From: Lucinisca nassula
Lineage: Eukaryota > Mollusca > Bivalvia > Lucinida > Lucinidae
Reading direction: 5' to 3'
DNA length: 64,000 nt
Assembly: GCA_963580285.1 (NCBI GenBank)
Contig: OY757010.1
Coordinates: forward strand, 66,176,406-66,240,405
A program made the position numbers and the translations under genes. This document shows positions 54,541 to 64,000 of the stretch, one piece after another. Below the pieces are notes generated by a model. That model was given only the letters and a program-made list of their open reading frames with translations, had not been told where the DNA came from and searched no databases. Position 1 is the first letter of the stretch, and the number at the start of each line of letters is the position of its first letter.

Positions 54541-54957
54541 TGCTATTATATCATTCATTAATTGCCCTTGTGAGAGTGGAATATGAGGGTTTGATCACCC
54601 GAGCCGGAAAAAATATTGCCCGAGGGTGAAGCCCAAGGGCAATATAACCTGTCGAGGGTGAACAAATCATCATATTACCCTCACACAAGGGCAACAAATG
54701 ATTTATTATACTGAATTCTGACTTCCAGAGGTTCTTTCAGTGAATCCTTCACAATATGGAAAAAGCTAGTTATTTATCACAAACATAAGACTTGAATGAT
54801 GAAATTTGATTTATCCAATTGTGCACTTGTACTTTTAAGCAGTGATGTCAGAGGGGAATATTGCAGGGGAATATTTATTGTCCTGCACATGGCATGCTCT
54901 CGGCCAATCGGAATTCTAGAATAGCTTATGACTATTAATGAGGTATAATAAAAGCCT
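54541..54957. mobile_element. palindromic element P7
   Basis: The arms TCATTAATTGCCCTTGTGAG and TCACACAAGGGCAACAAATGA enclose a nested GAGGGTGAAGCCC/GGGC hairpin (54544-54712). The outer ends TATTATATCATTCATT and AATGAGGTATAATA suggest a larger element to 54957. Confidence 0.65.
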
Positions 54958-55152
54958 TTAGTGGTTTGACCCTCTATCTAAACAAAGTTTTAATGGTCCC
55001 AAAAGCCTTCCAACAGTTTATCATTTTTAACCTAGGTAATGTTCCTTTTTTCAATACCACAGCCTGTGATCAAGGAGTCTATTTAGTATACCATCAGTCT
55101 ATCTCTACTCATGTACTGGCTGAGTCTGAAAGAAAACAGAGAAAGTGTTTTT

Positions 55153-55330
55153 AATCCTTGTTCTGCTGAATAAACTAATTTAGCCACACCCATTTCTGAC
55201 TTTCAACCAATCAGATTCATGTATTTTTTTTCTCCAAATCCACAGACTTAATGTCTTAAATGCAGATCATGATCAGATGGCTTCTAAAGAAGCCATCTGA
55301 TCAGGATCTACAGTGAAAGACTTTTACCCA
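55153..55330. mobile_element. P2 MITE, right end lost
   Basis: AATCCTTGTTCTGCTGAATA, GCCACACCCATTTCTGACTT, CAACCAATCAGATT and the core GATCAGATGGCTTCTAAAGA with its complement. The AGCAGGACAAGG end is not seen. Confidence 0.7.
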
Positions 55331-55350
55331 TTGCATGCGTGAAACCCCTA

Positions 55351-55440
55351 AAGGGGTACTTTGACAAACAGTGCAGTCCCAGATAAGATGCTGCAGCGTG
55401 GGGCGTCTGATCAGGGTCTGCATTATTTGCTGACAGGATT
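55351..55440. mobile_element. P1 core fragment
   Basis: GACAAACAGTGCAGTCCCAG to GGGTCTGCATTATTTGCTGA around GGGGCGTCTGATC. Confidence 0.65.
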
Positions 55441-55455
55441 TTCCATAAAAAATAG

Positions 55456-58400
55456 AACAAGAGGGCCCAATGGCCCTATATCGCTCACCTGTGTACAAGA
55501 AAATCATTAGTGTAGCAGACCACTTGACAGTGCTACATACTAAATATCTTAGCTCAGGCAAAGTGGTGTCCATGCTTATAAACCCTACTGGTTTCATTGG
55601 GCGACAGGGCTTGAGATGTAATTTCATCATAATGTCGGGCAAAAGTCCCACAAAATTGGAAGAGACATCTCCAAGATGACCTATACAGTGTTGACGGGGA
55701 TGTAAAACCTCAAATCAAACAAAATCTGTGCCTTATGGTTTTGGAGAAAAAGATTTTTTTAAGTTTTTCCAGTATAACTCTATAGGAGCTAATGAGCCCT
55801 GGGGCTTGGCCAATTTTGACCCAAAGGGCACGGTAGGCAAGCTTTATGTAGGCGACCATTTTGTGTTGCTATATACTAAATAACAAAGGTCTGTACTTCA
55901 TCGTTTCAAAGAAGATGTTTTTCCCCATTTTAAGTTTTTTTTTGTTTTTTTTTTCATTATAAGGGCCCTGTGGTTTCAGAGAAGAAGATTTTTGAAGTTT
56001 CTCCAATTGTAAGTCTATGGAAGCTAAAGAGCCCTGGGGTGTGGCCAATTTGGATCCCAGGGGCATAACTGGCAGGATTTATGTAGGTGGCCACTTGACA
56101 TTGCTACATACTAAAAATCTAAGCTCTGGGCCTTATGGTTTCATAGAAGAAGATTTTTCAATTTTTTTTCCATTTTAAGTCTATTGGAGGTGATGAGCTC
56201 TGGCCGTTGCCAATTTTGACCCCAGGGGCAGGGTTAGCAGGATTTATGTAGCTGCCTATTTTATGTTGCTATACACTAATGACTATGTTCTGTGCTTCAC
56301 AGTTTCTGTGAAGAAGATTTTTTAAGCTTTTTCCATTATGAGTCTATGGGAGCTAAGGGGCCCCAGGGTGTGGCCCATTTGGAACCCCAGGGGCATGGTT
56401 AGCAGGAAATATGTAGGTGACCACTTGCTGTTACTACATGCTAAATATCTAAGCTCTGGGCCCCGTGGTTTCAGAGAAGAAGATTTTGAAGTTTTTTTCC
56501 ATTATGAGTCTATGGGAGCTAAGGGGGTCCCAGGGTGTGGCCCATTTGGACCCCAGGGGCATGATTGGCAGGATTTATGTAGGTGACAACTTGTCATTGC
56601 TACATGCTAAATATCTGTGGTTTCAGAAAAGAAGATTTTTGAAGCTTTTTTCCATTATGTGTCTATGGGAACTAAGGGGCCCCGGGGCGTGGCCCATTTG
56701 GACCCCACGGGCATGATTGGCAGGATTTATGTTGGTGACCTTTTGCCATTGCTACATGCTAAATATCTAAGCTCTGGGCCCTGTGTTTCAGAGAAGAAGA
56801 TTTTTGAAGCTTTTTTTCCATTATGAGTCTATAGGAGCTAAGGGGCCCCGGGGTGTGGCCCTTTTGGACCCCAGGGGCATGATTGGCAGGAATTATGTAG
56901 GTGACCACTTGCCGTTGCTTTGTGCTAAATATCTTAGATCTGGGCACTGTGGATTCAGAGAAGATTTTTTAAGCTTTTTTCCATTATGAGTCTATGGGAG
57001 CAAAGGGGCCCCAGCGTGTGGCCCATTTGGAACCCAGGGGCATGATTGGCAGGAATTATGTAGGTGACCAATTGCCGTTACTACATGCTAAATATCTAAA
57101 CTCTGGGTCCTGTGGTTTCAGAGAAGAAGATTTTTGAAACTTTTTTTCCATTTTGAGTCTATGGGAGCAAAGGGGCCCCAGGACGTGGCCCATTTGGACC
57201 ATAGGGGCATGATTGGCAGATTTATGTAGGTGACCACTTGCCGTTGCTACATGCCAAATATCTTAGCTCTGGGCCCAGTGGTTTCAGAGAAGAAGATTTT
57301 TTAAGCTTTTTTCCATTAAATGTCTATAGAAGCTAAAGGGCCCCGGGGCATAGCCCGTTTGGTACCCAGGGGCATAATTGGCAGAAATTATGTAGGTGAC
57401 CACTTGCCGTTGCTACATGCTAAATATCTAAGCTCTGGGCCCTGTGGTTTCCAAAAGAAGATTTTTGAAACTTTTTGTTCCATTATGAGTCTATGGGAGC
57501 GAAGGGGCCCTGGGCGTCGCCCATTTGGAACCCAGGGGCATGATTGGCAGGAATTATGTAGGTGACCACTGGCCATTGCTACATGCTAAATATCTAAGCT
57601 CTGGGCCCTGTGGTTTCAGAGAAGAAGATTTTTGAAGCTTTTTTTCCATTATTTGTCTATGGGAGCTAAGGGGCCCCGGGGTGTGGCCAATTTTGACCCC
57701 AGGGGCATGATTGGCAACAATTATGTAGGTGACCACTTGCCGTTGCTACAAGCCAAATATCTCAGCTCTGGGCCCTGTGGTTTCAGAGAAGATTTTTGAA
57801 TCTTTTTTTTTCCATTATGAGTCTATAGGAGCTAAAGGGCCCCGGGGCATGGCCCATTTGGACCCCAGGGGCATGATTGGCAGGAATTAAGTAGGTGACC
57901 ACTTGCCATTGCTACATGCTAAATATCTAAGCTCTGGGCCCTGTGGTTTCCGAGAAGAAGATTTTTGAAGCTTTTTGTTCCATTATGAGTCTATGGGAGC
58001 GAAGGGCCCCGGAGCGTCGCCCATTTGGAACCCAGGGGCATGATTGGGAGGAATTATGTAGGTGACCACTGGCCTTTGCTACATGCTAAATATCTAAGCT
58101 CTGGGCCCTGTGGTTTCAGAGAAGAAGATTTTTGAAGCTTTTTTCTATTATGAGTCTATGGGAGCTAAGGGGCCCCGGGGTGTGGCCAATTTTGATCCCA
58201 GGGGCATGATTGGCAGAAATTATGTAGGTTACCACTTGCCGTTGCTACATACCAGATATCTCAGCTCTGGGCCCTGTGGTTTCAGAGAAGAAGATTTTTG
58301 AAGCTTTTTTTCCATTATAAGTCTATAGGAGCTAAAGGGCCCCGGGGCGTGGCCCATTTGGACCCTAGGGGCATGATTGGCAGGAATTATGTAGGTGACC

Positions 58401-60070
58401 ACTTGCCGTTGCTACATGCTAAATATCTAAGCTCTGGGCCCAGTGGTTTCAGAGAAGAAGATTTTTGAAGCTTTTTTCCATTATGAGTCTATAGAAGCTA
58501 AAGGGCCCCGGGGCATGACCCGTTTGGTACCCAGGGGCATGATTGGCAGGAATTATGTAGGTGACCACTTGCCGTTGCTACATGCTAAATATCTAAGCTC
58601 TGGGCCCTGTGGTTTCAGAGAAGAAGATTTTTTAAGCTTTTTTTTTCCATTATGAGTCTATAGGAGCTAAAGGGCCTGGGGCATGGCCCATTTGGACCCC
58701 AGGGGCATGATTGGCAGGAATTATGTAGGTGACCACTTGCCATTGCTACATGCTAAATATCTAAGCTCTGGGCCCTGTGGTTTCCGAGAAGAAGATTTTT
58801 GAAGCTTTTTGTTCCATTATGAGTCTATGGGAGCAAAGGGGCCCCGGAGCGTTGCCCATTTGGAACCCGGGGCATGATTAGCAGGAATTATGTAGGTGAC
58901 CAGTGGCCTTTGCTACATGCTAAATATCTAAGCTCTGGGCCCTGTGGTTTTATAAAAAGGAGATTTTTGAAGCTTTTTTTCCATTATGAGTCTATGGGAG
59001 CTAAGGGGCCCCGGGGTGTGGCCAATTTTGACCCCAGGGGCATGATTGGCAGGAATTATGTAGGTTACCACTTGCCGTTACTACATACCAAATATCTCAG
59101 CTCTGGGCCCTGTGGTTTCAGAGAAGAAGATTTTTGAAGCTTTTTCCATTATGAGTCTATAGGAGCTAAAGGGCCCCAGGGTGTGGCCCATTTGGACCCC
59201 AGGGGCATGATAGGCAGGAATTATGTAGGTGACCACTTGCCATTGCTACATGCTAAATATCTAAGCTCTGGGCCCTGTGGTTTCCGAGAAGAAGGTTTTT
59301 GAAGCTTTTTGTTCCATTATGAGTCTATGGGAGTGAAGGGGCCCCGGAGCGTCGCCCATTTGGACCCCAGGGGCATGATTGGCAGGAATTATGTAGGTGA
59401 CCACTGGCCTTTGCTACATGCTAAATATCTAAGCTCTGGGCCCTGTGGTTTCAGAGAAGAAGATTTTTGAAGCTTTTTTTCCATTATGAGTCTATGGGAG
59501 CTAAGGGGCCCCGGGGTGTGGCCAATTTTGACCCCAGGGGCATGATTGGCAGGAATTATGTAGGTTACCACTTGCCGTTGCTGCATACCAAATATCTCAG
59601 CTCTGGGGCCTGTGGTTTCAGAGAAGAAGATTTTTGAAGCTTTTTGTTCCATTATGAGTCTATGGGAGCTAAGGGGCCCCGGGGCGTGGTCAATTTGGAC
59701 CCCAGGGGGCATGATTGGCAGGAATTATATAGGTGACCACTGGCCGTTGCTACATGCTAAATATCTAAGCTCTCGGCCTTGTGGTTTCAGAGAAGAAGAT
59801 ATTTTAATATTTTCCCATTGTAAGTCTATGGGAGCTATATGTTGCCATAGCAACCAGAATTCCAATCTGATCAGCCCAAAAACCTTATGCAGCCTTTCCC
59901 CCTACCTGATGATGCTGCTTATGAAATTTGATCAAGATTGACCATGGGGTATTAGAGATATACTTATTTGAAAATGTTTACTGATGCACGGACGGACGCA
60001 CGGACGGACGCACGACAGACAAAATGTGATCACAAAAGCTCACCTTGTCACTACGTGACAGGTGAGCTAA
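55456..60070 (+). mobile_element. tandem-core element F (type I)
   Basis: The longest tandem-core element here (4.6 kb), with about two dozen ~166-bp monomers of the E type. 5' AACAAGAGGGCCCAATGGCC, ATATCGCTCACCTGTGTAC. The closing block (GTTGCCATAGCAACCAGAAT, CCTTATGCAGCCTTTCC) precedes a GGAC-rich run, AATGTGATCACAAAAGCTCA and the hairpin AGCTCACC-TTGTCAC-TAC-GTGACA-GGTGAGCTAA. Many ~60-codon frames recur on both strands because the monomers repeat. They are not genes. Confidence 0.87.
55575..55728 (+). mobile_element. SINE-B piece inside element F
   Basis: Same position, orientation and junctions as in element E (left AGCTCAGGCAAAGTGGTGTC, right CAAACAAAATCTGTGCCTTA). Confidence 0.85.
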
Positions 60071-60084
60071 TAAAAGCAAAAAAG

Positions 60085-60170
60085 GCCCGACACCCCTTAT
60101 ATGACAAATGGACTTGTCCAACATATAGCAATGGAAGTGTCCACTAGTATACAATAGGTTAAAGAGATCT
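60085..60170 (-). mobile_element. P1b MITE fragment
   Basis: The minus strand reads CATTGCTATATGTTGGACAA, GTCCATTTGTCATATAAGG and GGTGTCGG, matching 53590-53660. Confidence 0.65.
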
Positions 60171-60954
60171 GAATGTACACCGTTGGCAAAGGCAGTTGTT
60201 ATCCTGGTTCAGCAGACAAGGGTTAGTATACAAAGAGCCACATTACTATGGTACTTGACACCAGGAAAGATACATACCAGCTTTCTGCTTTAAGTCTCGA
60301 CATTCAAGACATAATAAAATGACCGCCAAAAATAAGTGTTTTACAGTATGAACATGCAGTATTATACTTTCCAAGCGATGAACACTAAGGTGCTGATCAG
60401 ACTGCACAGATGTGAAGGATGATCCCCACATTTATTGATCATACATCTGGGTCCACTTGATCAAAGTACAGTTAGCTTAACAAGCTCGTTTGTGGTCAAA
60501 TTGTTAACTCTTCTAGCAAGTAAAATATCTAATTATGTGGAATTTTCGCTGGAAAAATGTGAGTAGCTTTTGCAAATGCAAAACTACTCACATTATTTCA
60601 ACAAAAATATTAGTATTTTTGCCATAATAATTGTTCGAAGTGTTAAAAATATTAACGACAACATTAGTTTTGAACAACTGACCACTGATTACCGGTATGC
60701 TACCATCCCTTTAGTTTTTTTTGTTTTTTTTTTTCACAGAAACATGGATTGAAAGTACAACTGCCAAAACAACTGTCAGAAAGTCCACTGTCTTGCATGA
60801 TATAAGAAATCATCATTGCATAGTACACCAAGTTTGAGTTGTCTAGCTTTTTAAGTTCCTGAAAAATCTTTGACCAGCCAATATGGAGAGCAAGAAGAAT
60901 GGAAAAACAGATGAAGAAGAAAGACAAGAAAGCCCATTGTCTCTTCCACAATTC
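60171..60954. other. no gene recognised
   Basis: AATGTGAGTAGCTTTTGCAA and its complement AAAACTACTCACATT (60555-60596) form a small hairpin. 60390-60470 has a TGATCAGACTGCACAGATG/GATCATACATCTGGGTCC pair like P6 cores. Confidence 0.45.
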
Positions 60955-61258
60955 CGGCCCCCGCCCATTGGGACTCGAAGAAATAGATAGTCTGCATGAT
61001 GCTTCCATGCAGAGTTGAAACTGTTGCACACGAGTACTGGTAAACTGCTCAGAGGATCTAACCCTGCCCAGGTAAAGTGGTGTACGTTAGACCATCCATG
61101 CTTATAAACCCTATTGGTTTCAATAGGTGACAGGGCTTGAGATGTCACTTCATCTCAATGTCGGGTAGAAGTCCCACGAAATTGGAAGCAATGTCTCCAA
61201 AATGACATATACAGTGTTGACAGGGATGTAAAACCTCAAATGAAACAAACAAAACAAA
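60955..61258 (+). mobile_element. SINE-B, near full-length
   Basis: CCCCGCCCATTGGGACTCGA, GAAATAGATAGTCTGC, CTGCCCAGGTAAAGTGGTG, CCATGCTTATAAACCCTATT, tail GGGATGTAAAACCTCAAATG and AAACAAACAAA. Confidence 0.88.
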
Positions 61259-61474
61259 CGAGGGCTGTTCCAAAAATATTGTCACTTTCATTCTTTCTCC
61301 TTTACTGCAAATATTAAAATCTTTTTGACTTGCTCTGCCCTTCAAAATACAGTAGAATTCCTATATTAAGTTCCCTTTTGAGACTGTTCAAAAGTGGTCT
61401 CTTATTAAGAGACCAAAACACAAAGAAAGAATAACTAAACCCTTCTCAATAAGCTTTTAAAAGCAGATTTAGTC
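61259..61474. other. unassigned spacer
   Basis: 61360-61430 has ACAGTAGAATTCC and GTCTCTTATTAAGAGACC (perfect palindrome GGTCTCTTATTAAGAGACC), possibly the end of another pogo-like MITE. Confidence 0.45.
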
Positions 61475-61666
61475 TTAACCCTTGTCCTGCTAATCCCGGA
61501 TATGCCTTATCTTTGAAACAATGTAGAAGAAGCCATCTGATCAGAATCTACATTGTTTGCCATTCAGATTGTGAATTTGTTGCAATAATTTGCATCAAGT
61601 GATCTGATTGGTTGATAATCGGTAGCTAGTGTGGCATATATAAATATTCAGCAGGACAAGGGTTAA
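61475..61666. mobile_element. P2 MITE, intact ends
   Basis: A perfect 17-bp inverted end, TTAACCCTTGTCCTGCT, on both sides of 192 bp. The inside has AGAAGCCATCTGATCAGAAT, the reverse orientation of the P2 core in other copies. Confidence 0.9.
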
Positions 61667-61748
61667 TTTTACTGTACTCTCCATCTACCAGAATACACCT
61701 TTATAGCCGGTCAATCCACTTTTGGAAGAATATAAGAATCTTATATGT

Positions 61749-61865
61749 GTGTGAGGGGTGGATTGAAAAATCCGTCCCAAGGGTCACTGTCCGGCATCAC
61801 GAGGCTTGCCGAGTGATGCCGGACAGAGATCCCGAGGGACGGATTTTTCTATCCACCCCTCACAC
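61749..61865. mobile_element. palindromic element P8
   Basis: The arms GTGTGAGGGGTGGAT and ATCCACCCCTCACAC, AAAAATCCGTCCC and GGGACGGATTTTT, and GTCCGGCATCAC and GTGATGCCGGAC nest around AGGCTTGCC. About 55 bp per arm, imperfect. Confidence 0.85.
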
Positions 61866-62229
61866 CAATATTGGATTCTTTTTCTTGCATACCTTCCATT
61901 TCTTAGCACGGATTTTTAAAGCTGCTGCCTTTTCGGTTACCGACGTCCGCCATTTTGTGATGACACGGCAGGAATGTTTAGTGACGTCACGCATGACGAC
62001 GCCGCCCATGAGGTTGTAATCAACCAGTGCATTTATCAAACACGCGATTATATTCGATTTGGGGTTGGAACACCAGGGTCAGAACATAAATTTCTATCCC
62101 AGGGTAAAATCACGGATTTCCTTGTCTGGTGTGCAAGAAGTTTTCATACTCTTCAATGGAGACAATCTGACAAACCGCAGTTCCATGGGTGTTTCTTCGT
62201 GTGCATTATCATGCAAAGCGTCTGAGCGG
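61866..62229. other. no gene recognised
   Basis: GC-richer segment (GACGTCACGCATGACGACGC) with CRE-like TGACGTCA near 61981. The frames seen here begin in the palindrome or lack motifs. Confidence 0.45.
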
Positions 62230-62442
62230 TTTAACCTTAAACTGCTGAATATTCAATTAAGCCACACCCATTTCTGACTTTGAACCAATCAGATTACTTC
62301 ATACAATTTATTTATACATATTCATAAACTGAATGTCAAACAGAGTAGATCCTGATCAGATGGCTTCTTCAGAAGCCATCTGATCTGGATCTACACTGTT
62401 TGCAAAGATAGGGCTTGTCGCCTACAGCAGGATAAAGGTTAA
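62230..62442. mobile_element. P2 MITE
   Basis: TTTAACCTTAAACTGCTGAA, GCCACACCCATTTCTGACTT and the core GATCAGATGGCTTCTTC-AGAAGCCATCTGATC (perfect palindrome), ending AGCAGGATAAAGGTTAA. Confidence 0.85.
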
Positions 62443-62566
62443 GTCCTGTTTTGGGGTAGTGGGTTTCGTAGAACTTCTTTAATCTTCTTAGAACAGGTAC
62501 AACATTTTTATAGAACTTAGCTGTGACTGTTCTGCTGTTTGATGGCTGGACCCTCATTATTGTAGA

Positions 62567-62881
62567 AGCCGGCCTCGGTAGCTCAGTCGGATGCGCGTCT
62601 GACTGGTGATCAGGAGGACACGGGTTAGATACCTGCCGGGGTCGGCAACATTATTTCGTGGAGATTGATCATGAAATCTTTTCTATGGTCATTCTCTCCC
62701 TTCCGCTGATTCAAGAAGGGCAGCTGTCAGTTTCTGGTGAAAGAATGTGCACTGTACTGGTTAACCACTTACATATAAGCCTGCACAGGAAAAGTGTGGA
62801 TAAGTACATGTAAACTGACTGGCTCAAACATGACCTAATTAGTGTTGAATGGGCCGTTAAACCCAAATACAAACAAAGAAA
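62567..62881 (+). mobile_element. SINE-A, second copy
   Basis: As at 7183-7501. B box GGGTTAGATACC carries one change. Flanked by TCATTATTGTAGA/TCATAATTGTAGA (62554-62566, 62882-62894). Confidence 0.9.
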
Positions 62882-62894
62882 TCATAATTGTAGA

Positions 62895-63296
62895 CAATAA
62901 CATTTATCTACACAAAACCTTGTTTACCATTCCTGTTTGTTTGACAATAATTGGATGTCTCATATTTTTGGTGGCCTGAATTCAGTCGGAACACTTCAGC
63001 TTTGGTTCAAAATACAAATGTAGTATAGTTATAGTATAGTATGGAATCCCTAGCGCATTTGTAAAAAGCGACAGCCTCAAAGGTGAGTATAATAAATGAA
63101 AACACCTGCCCAGGTTAATATATGGAATACAAGTTTCAATTGTATAATATATGAATTCAGAATGATTTGTTATTTTATTTGGGTTTTGTTACCCTTCAAC
63201 TTATTTGTAACTGCGTATTTATTTTTTCAATTTAATTGGGTATTTCTACAAATACCCTGCTTATCTGTTCCTCTGTTATGTTTAAACTGTTTTGTA
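62895..63296. other. no gene recognised
   Basis: T-rich sequence with a long but composition-driven plus-strand frame (63096-63434) rich in Phe/Leu/Ile. No domain recognised. Confidence 0.4.
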
Positions 63297-63487
63297 CTTA
63301 ATGGAATCTTCTTCTTTATATACGACAGCAGAAGTCCATTACAAAATTTATGGATGCCAGGATGTGTTGCCTTTGTAATCCATTACCTACCGGTAGGCCC
63401 TCATTGGATACCCCATTCTGTGGTGCTGATCTAAGCCTGCACAGTTTACAAGTATCCCATTTTAGGGTTTCCCTTACAAATGGGTTA
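63297..63487. mobile_element. P1 MITE, palindrome centre deleted
   Basis: TTAATGGAATCTTCTTCTTT, then TATGGATGCCAGGATGTG, and right part GCCTGCACAGTTTACAAG and CTTACAAATGGGTTAA. The left palindrome arm is lost. Confidence 0.7.
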
Positions 63488-63531
63488 ATACATGCCTCAC
63501 CCAACCACCTTATCTGATATGGATCACTTAC

Positions 63532-63646
63532 CGATTCATGGTAAGGGTCAATATCATCCCACTCTGCTTGCATCACTCGTATAAGGTTGGACTCTAGCTG
63601 CGGACCTTGTAAAGGATTTAATTGGAATAAAAACGCACACAGCCAA
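63532..63646 (-). CDS. candidate internal exon of a host gene
   Basis: On the minus strand a strong acceptor (TATGCTTTCTTGTTTTTCAG) precedes 115 bp that end at a strong donor (GAATCG|GTAAGTG). Translated in the open frame it gives WLCAFLFQLNPLQGPQ, ESNLIRVMQAEWDDID and PYHES. The amino-acid make-up is that of a folded protein and is not repeat-derived. No family is recognised. The next exons would lie beyond the window on the right (5') and somewhere to the left (3'), which would make much of this window intronic. 115 bp leaves a phase change, which is normal for an internal exon. Confidence 0.5.
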
Positions 63647-63799
63647 CTGAAAAACAAGAAAGCATAAACACATTTGCCTCCAAAGCCTGATATAACACTG
63701 TGAAAACCTTTGAAGTGTCACGCAATGCTAGTCAGAAAGACTTGAATATTTGCAGGACCATACAAAAATTAGTGGGACCAAAAAATTCTCTTAAAATTT

Positions 63800-63890
63800 T
63801 TGAGCCAGTGCATAACAAAAGCAATAATAAAACTTGTGTGACCAGTGAAGACACTGATGAGCCTGTGCACACAGCAACAGATCATAAATA
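63800..63890 (+). mobile_element. P6 MITE left-end fragment
   Basis: TGAGCCAGTGCATAACAAAA, GCAATAATAAAACTTGTGTG and GATGAGCCTGTGCACA match the left part of 49720-49957. Confidence 0.65.
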
Positions 63891-64000
63891 ATAATAATAA
63901 TAATCAACCTTATTTATAGAGGGTAACACATTTAGTACTAGTGCTAATCTTCCATGTGGCCCTCTTTTCCTGGGTAGGAACCAGTACTAAGCAATGTGGA
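63885..64000 (-). mobile_element. SINE-C, cut by window end
   Basis: The reverse complement of 42370-42487: the ATT-type tail at left, AGAGGGTAACACATTTAGTA, AATCTTCCATGTGGCCCTCT and GGAACCAGTACT. The tRNA head lies beyond 64000. Confidence 0.85.

Noticed and set aside
55456..60070. Dozens of recurrent ~60-codon frames in elements E and F on both strands (for example SEKKIFEAFFHYES)
   Set aside because: They repeat with the 166-168-bp monomer, occur equally on the opposite strand, and have no initiation or splice context. They are open only because the monomer lacks stops.

Overview
This window looks like repeat-dominated, probably largely intronic or intergenic, DNA from a marine invertebrate, most likely a bivalve mollusc. 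The reasons are several tRNA-derived SINE families ending in a GTTAAACC-type tail, a CR1/jockey-like LINE, a DIRS-like retrotransposon, and many tandem-core elements that begin AACAAGAGG and end in a hairpin plus GGTGAGCTAA, a style I associate with bivalve genomes. The species call is inference. I see no complete host gene. Two short minus-strand segments with GTAAGT donors (63532-63646, good; 11006-11233, weaker) are the only candidate host exons.

Layout. 1-4.3 kb: a decayed LINE RNase H fragment (minus), then a 5'-truncated LINE with an open 397-codon reverse transcriptase (RT) frame (plus), then CCATG and CTACA minisatellites. 5-6.3 kb: 153-bp tandem repeats. 6.3-9.3 kb: a second LINE, split by a 1.8-kb DNA-transposon-like element whose arms are a GATATC satellite. 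That element is itself invaded by a SINE, which is invaded by another SINE. 10-13 kb: microsatellite, SINEs and palindromic MITEs (miniature inverted-repeat elements). 13.4-16.1 kb: tandem-core element A. 16.6-18.5 kb: a ~180-bp satellite made of GTTACGTAAC palindromes. 18.8-26.6 kb: a duplicated retroposon, MITEs, tandem-core element J, and a 470-bp (ATCT)n array. 27.6-30.6 kb: a DIRS-like element (RT, RNase H, methyltransferase-like region, tyrosine recombinase) with an 85-bp perfect terminal hairpin. 30.6-37.3 kb: tandem-core elements D, B, K and C. 37.3-41.9 kb: a second, inverted copy of the GTTACGTAAC satellite with a four-monomer higher-order repeat. 42.2-60.1 kb: tandem-core elements E, G, H and F separated by palindromic MITEs. 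60-64 kb: SINEs, MITEs and the better candidate exon.

Main observation. At least nine tandem-core elements (A, B, C, D, E, F, G, H, J; about 20 kb, roughly 31% of the window) share one architecture. The 5' end carries a small hairpin and a subterminal GCTCACC word. The core is an array of 135-172-bp monomers. Where the 3' end is present, a GGAC-rich microsatellite is followed by a compound hairpin whose last arm is the complement of the 5' word. Three types differ in the core and in the inner stem but keep this layout. It resembles non-autonomous Helentron-type rolling-circle elements (HINEs), but no Rep/helicase gene is present, so that assignment is inference. The insertion histories (shared SINE junctions, empty sites, target-site duplications) can be read directly and show that these elements kept moving after they captured other elements.
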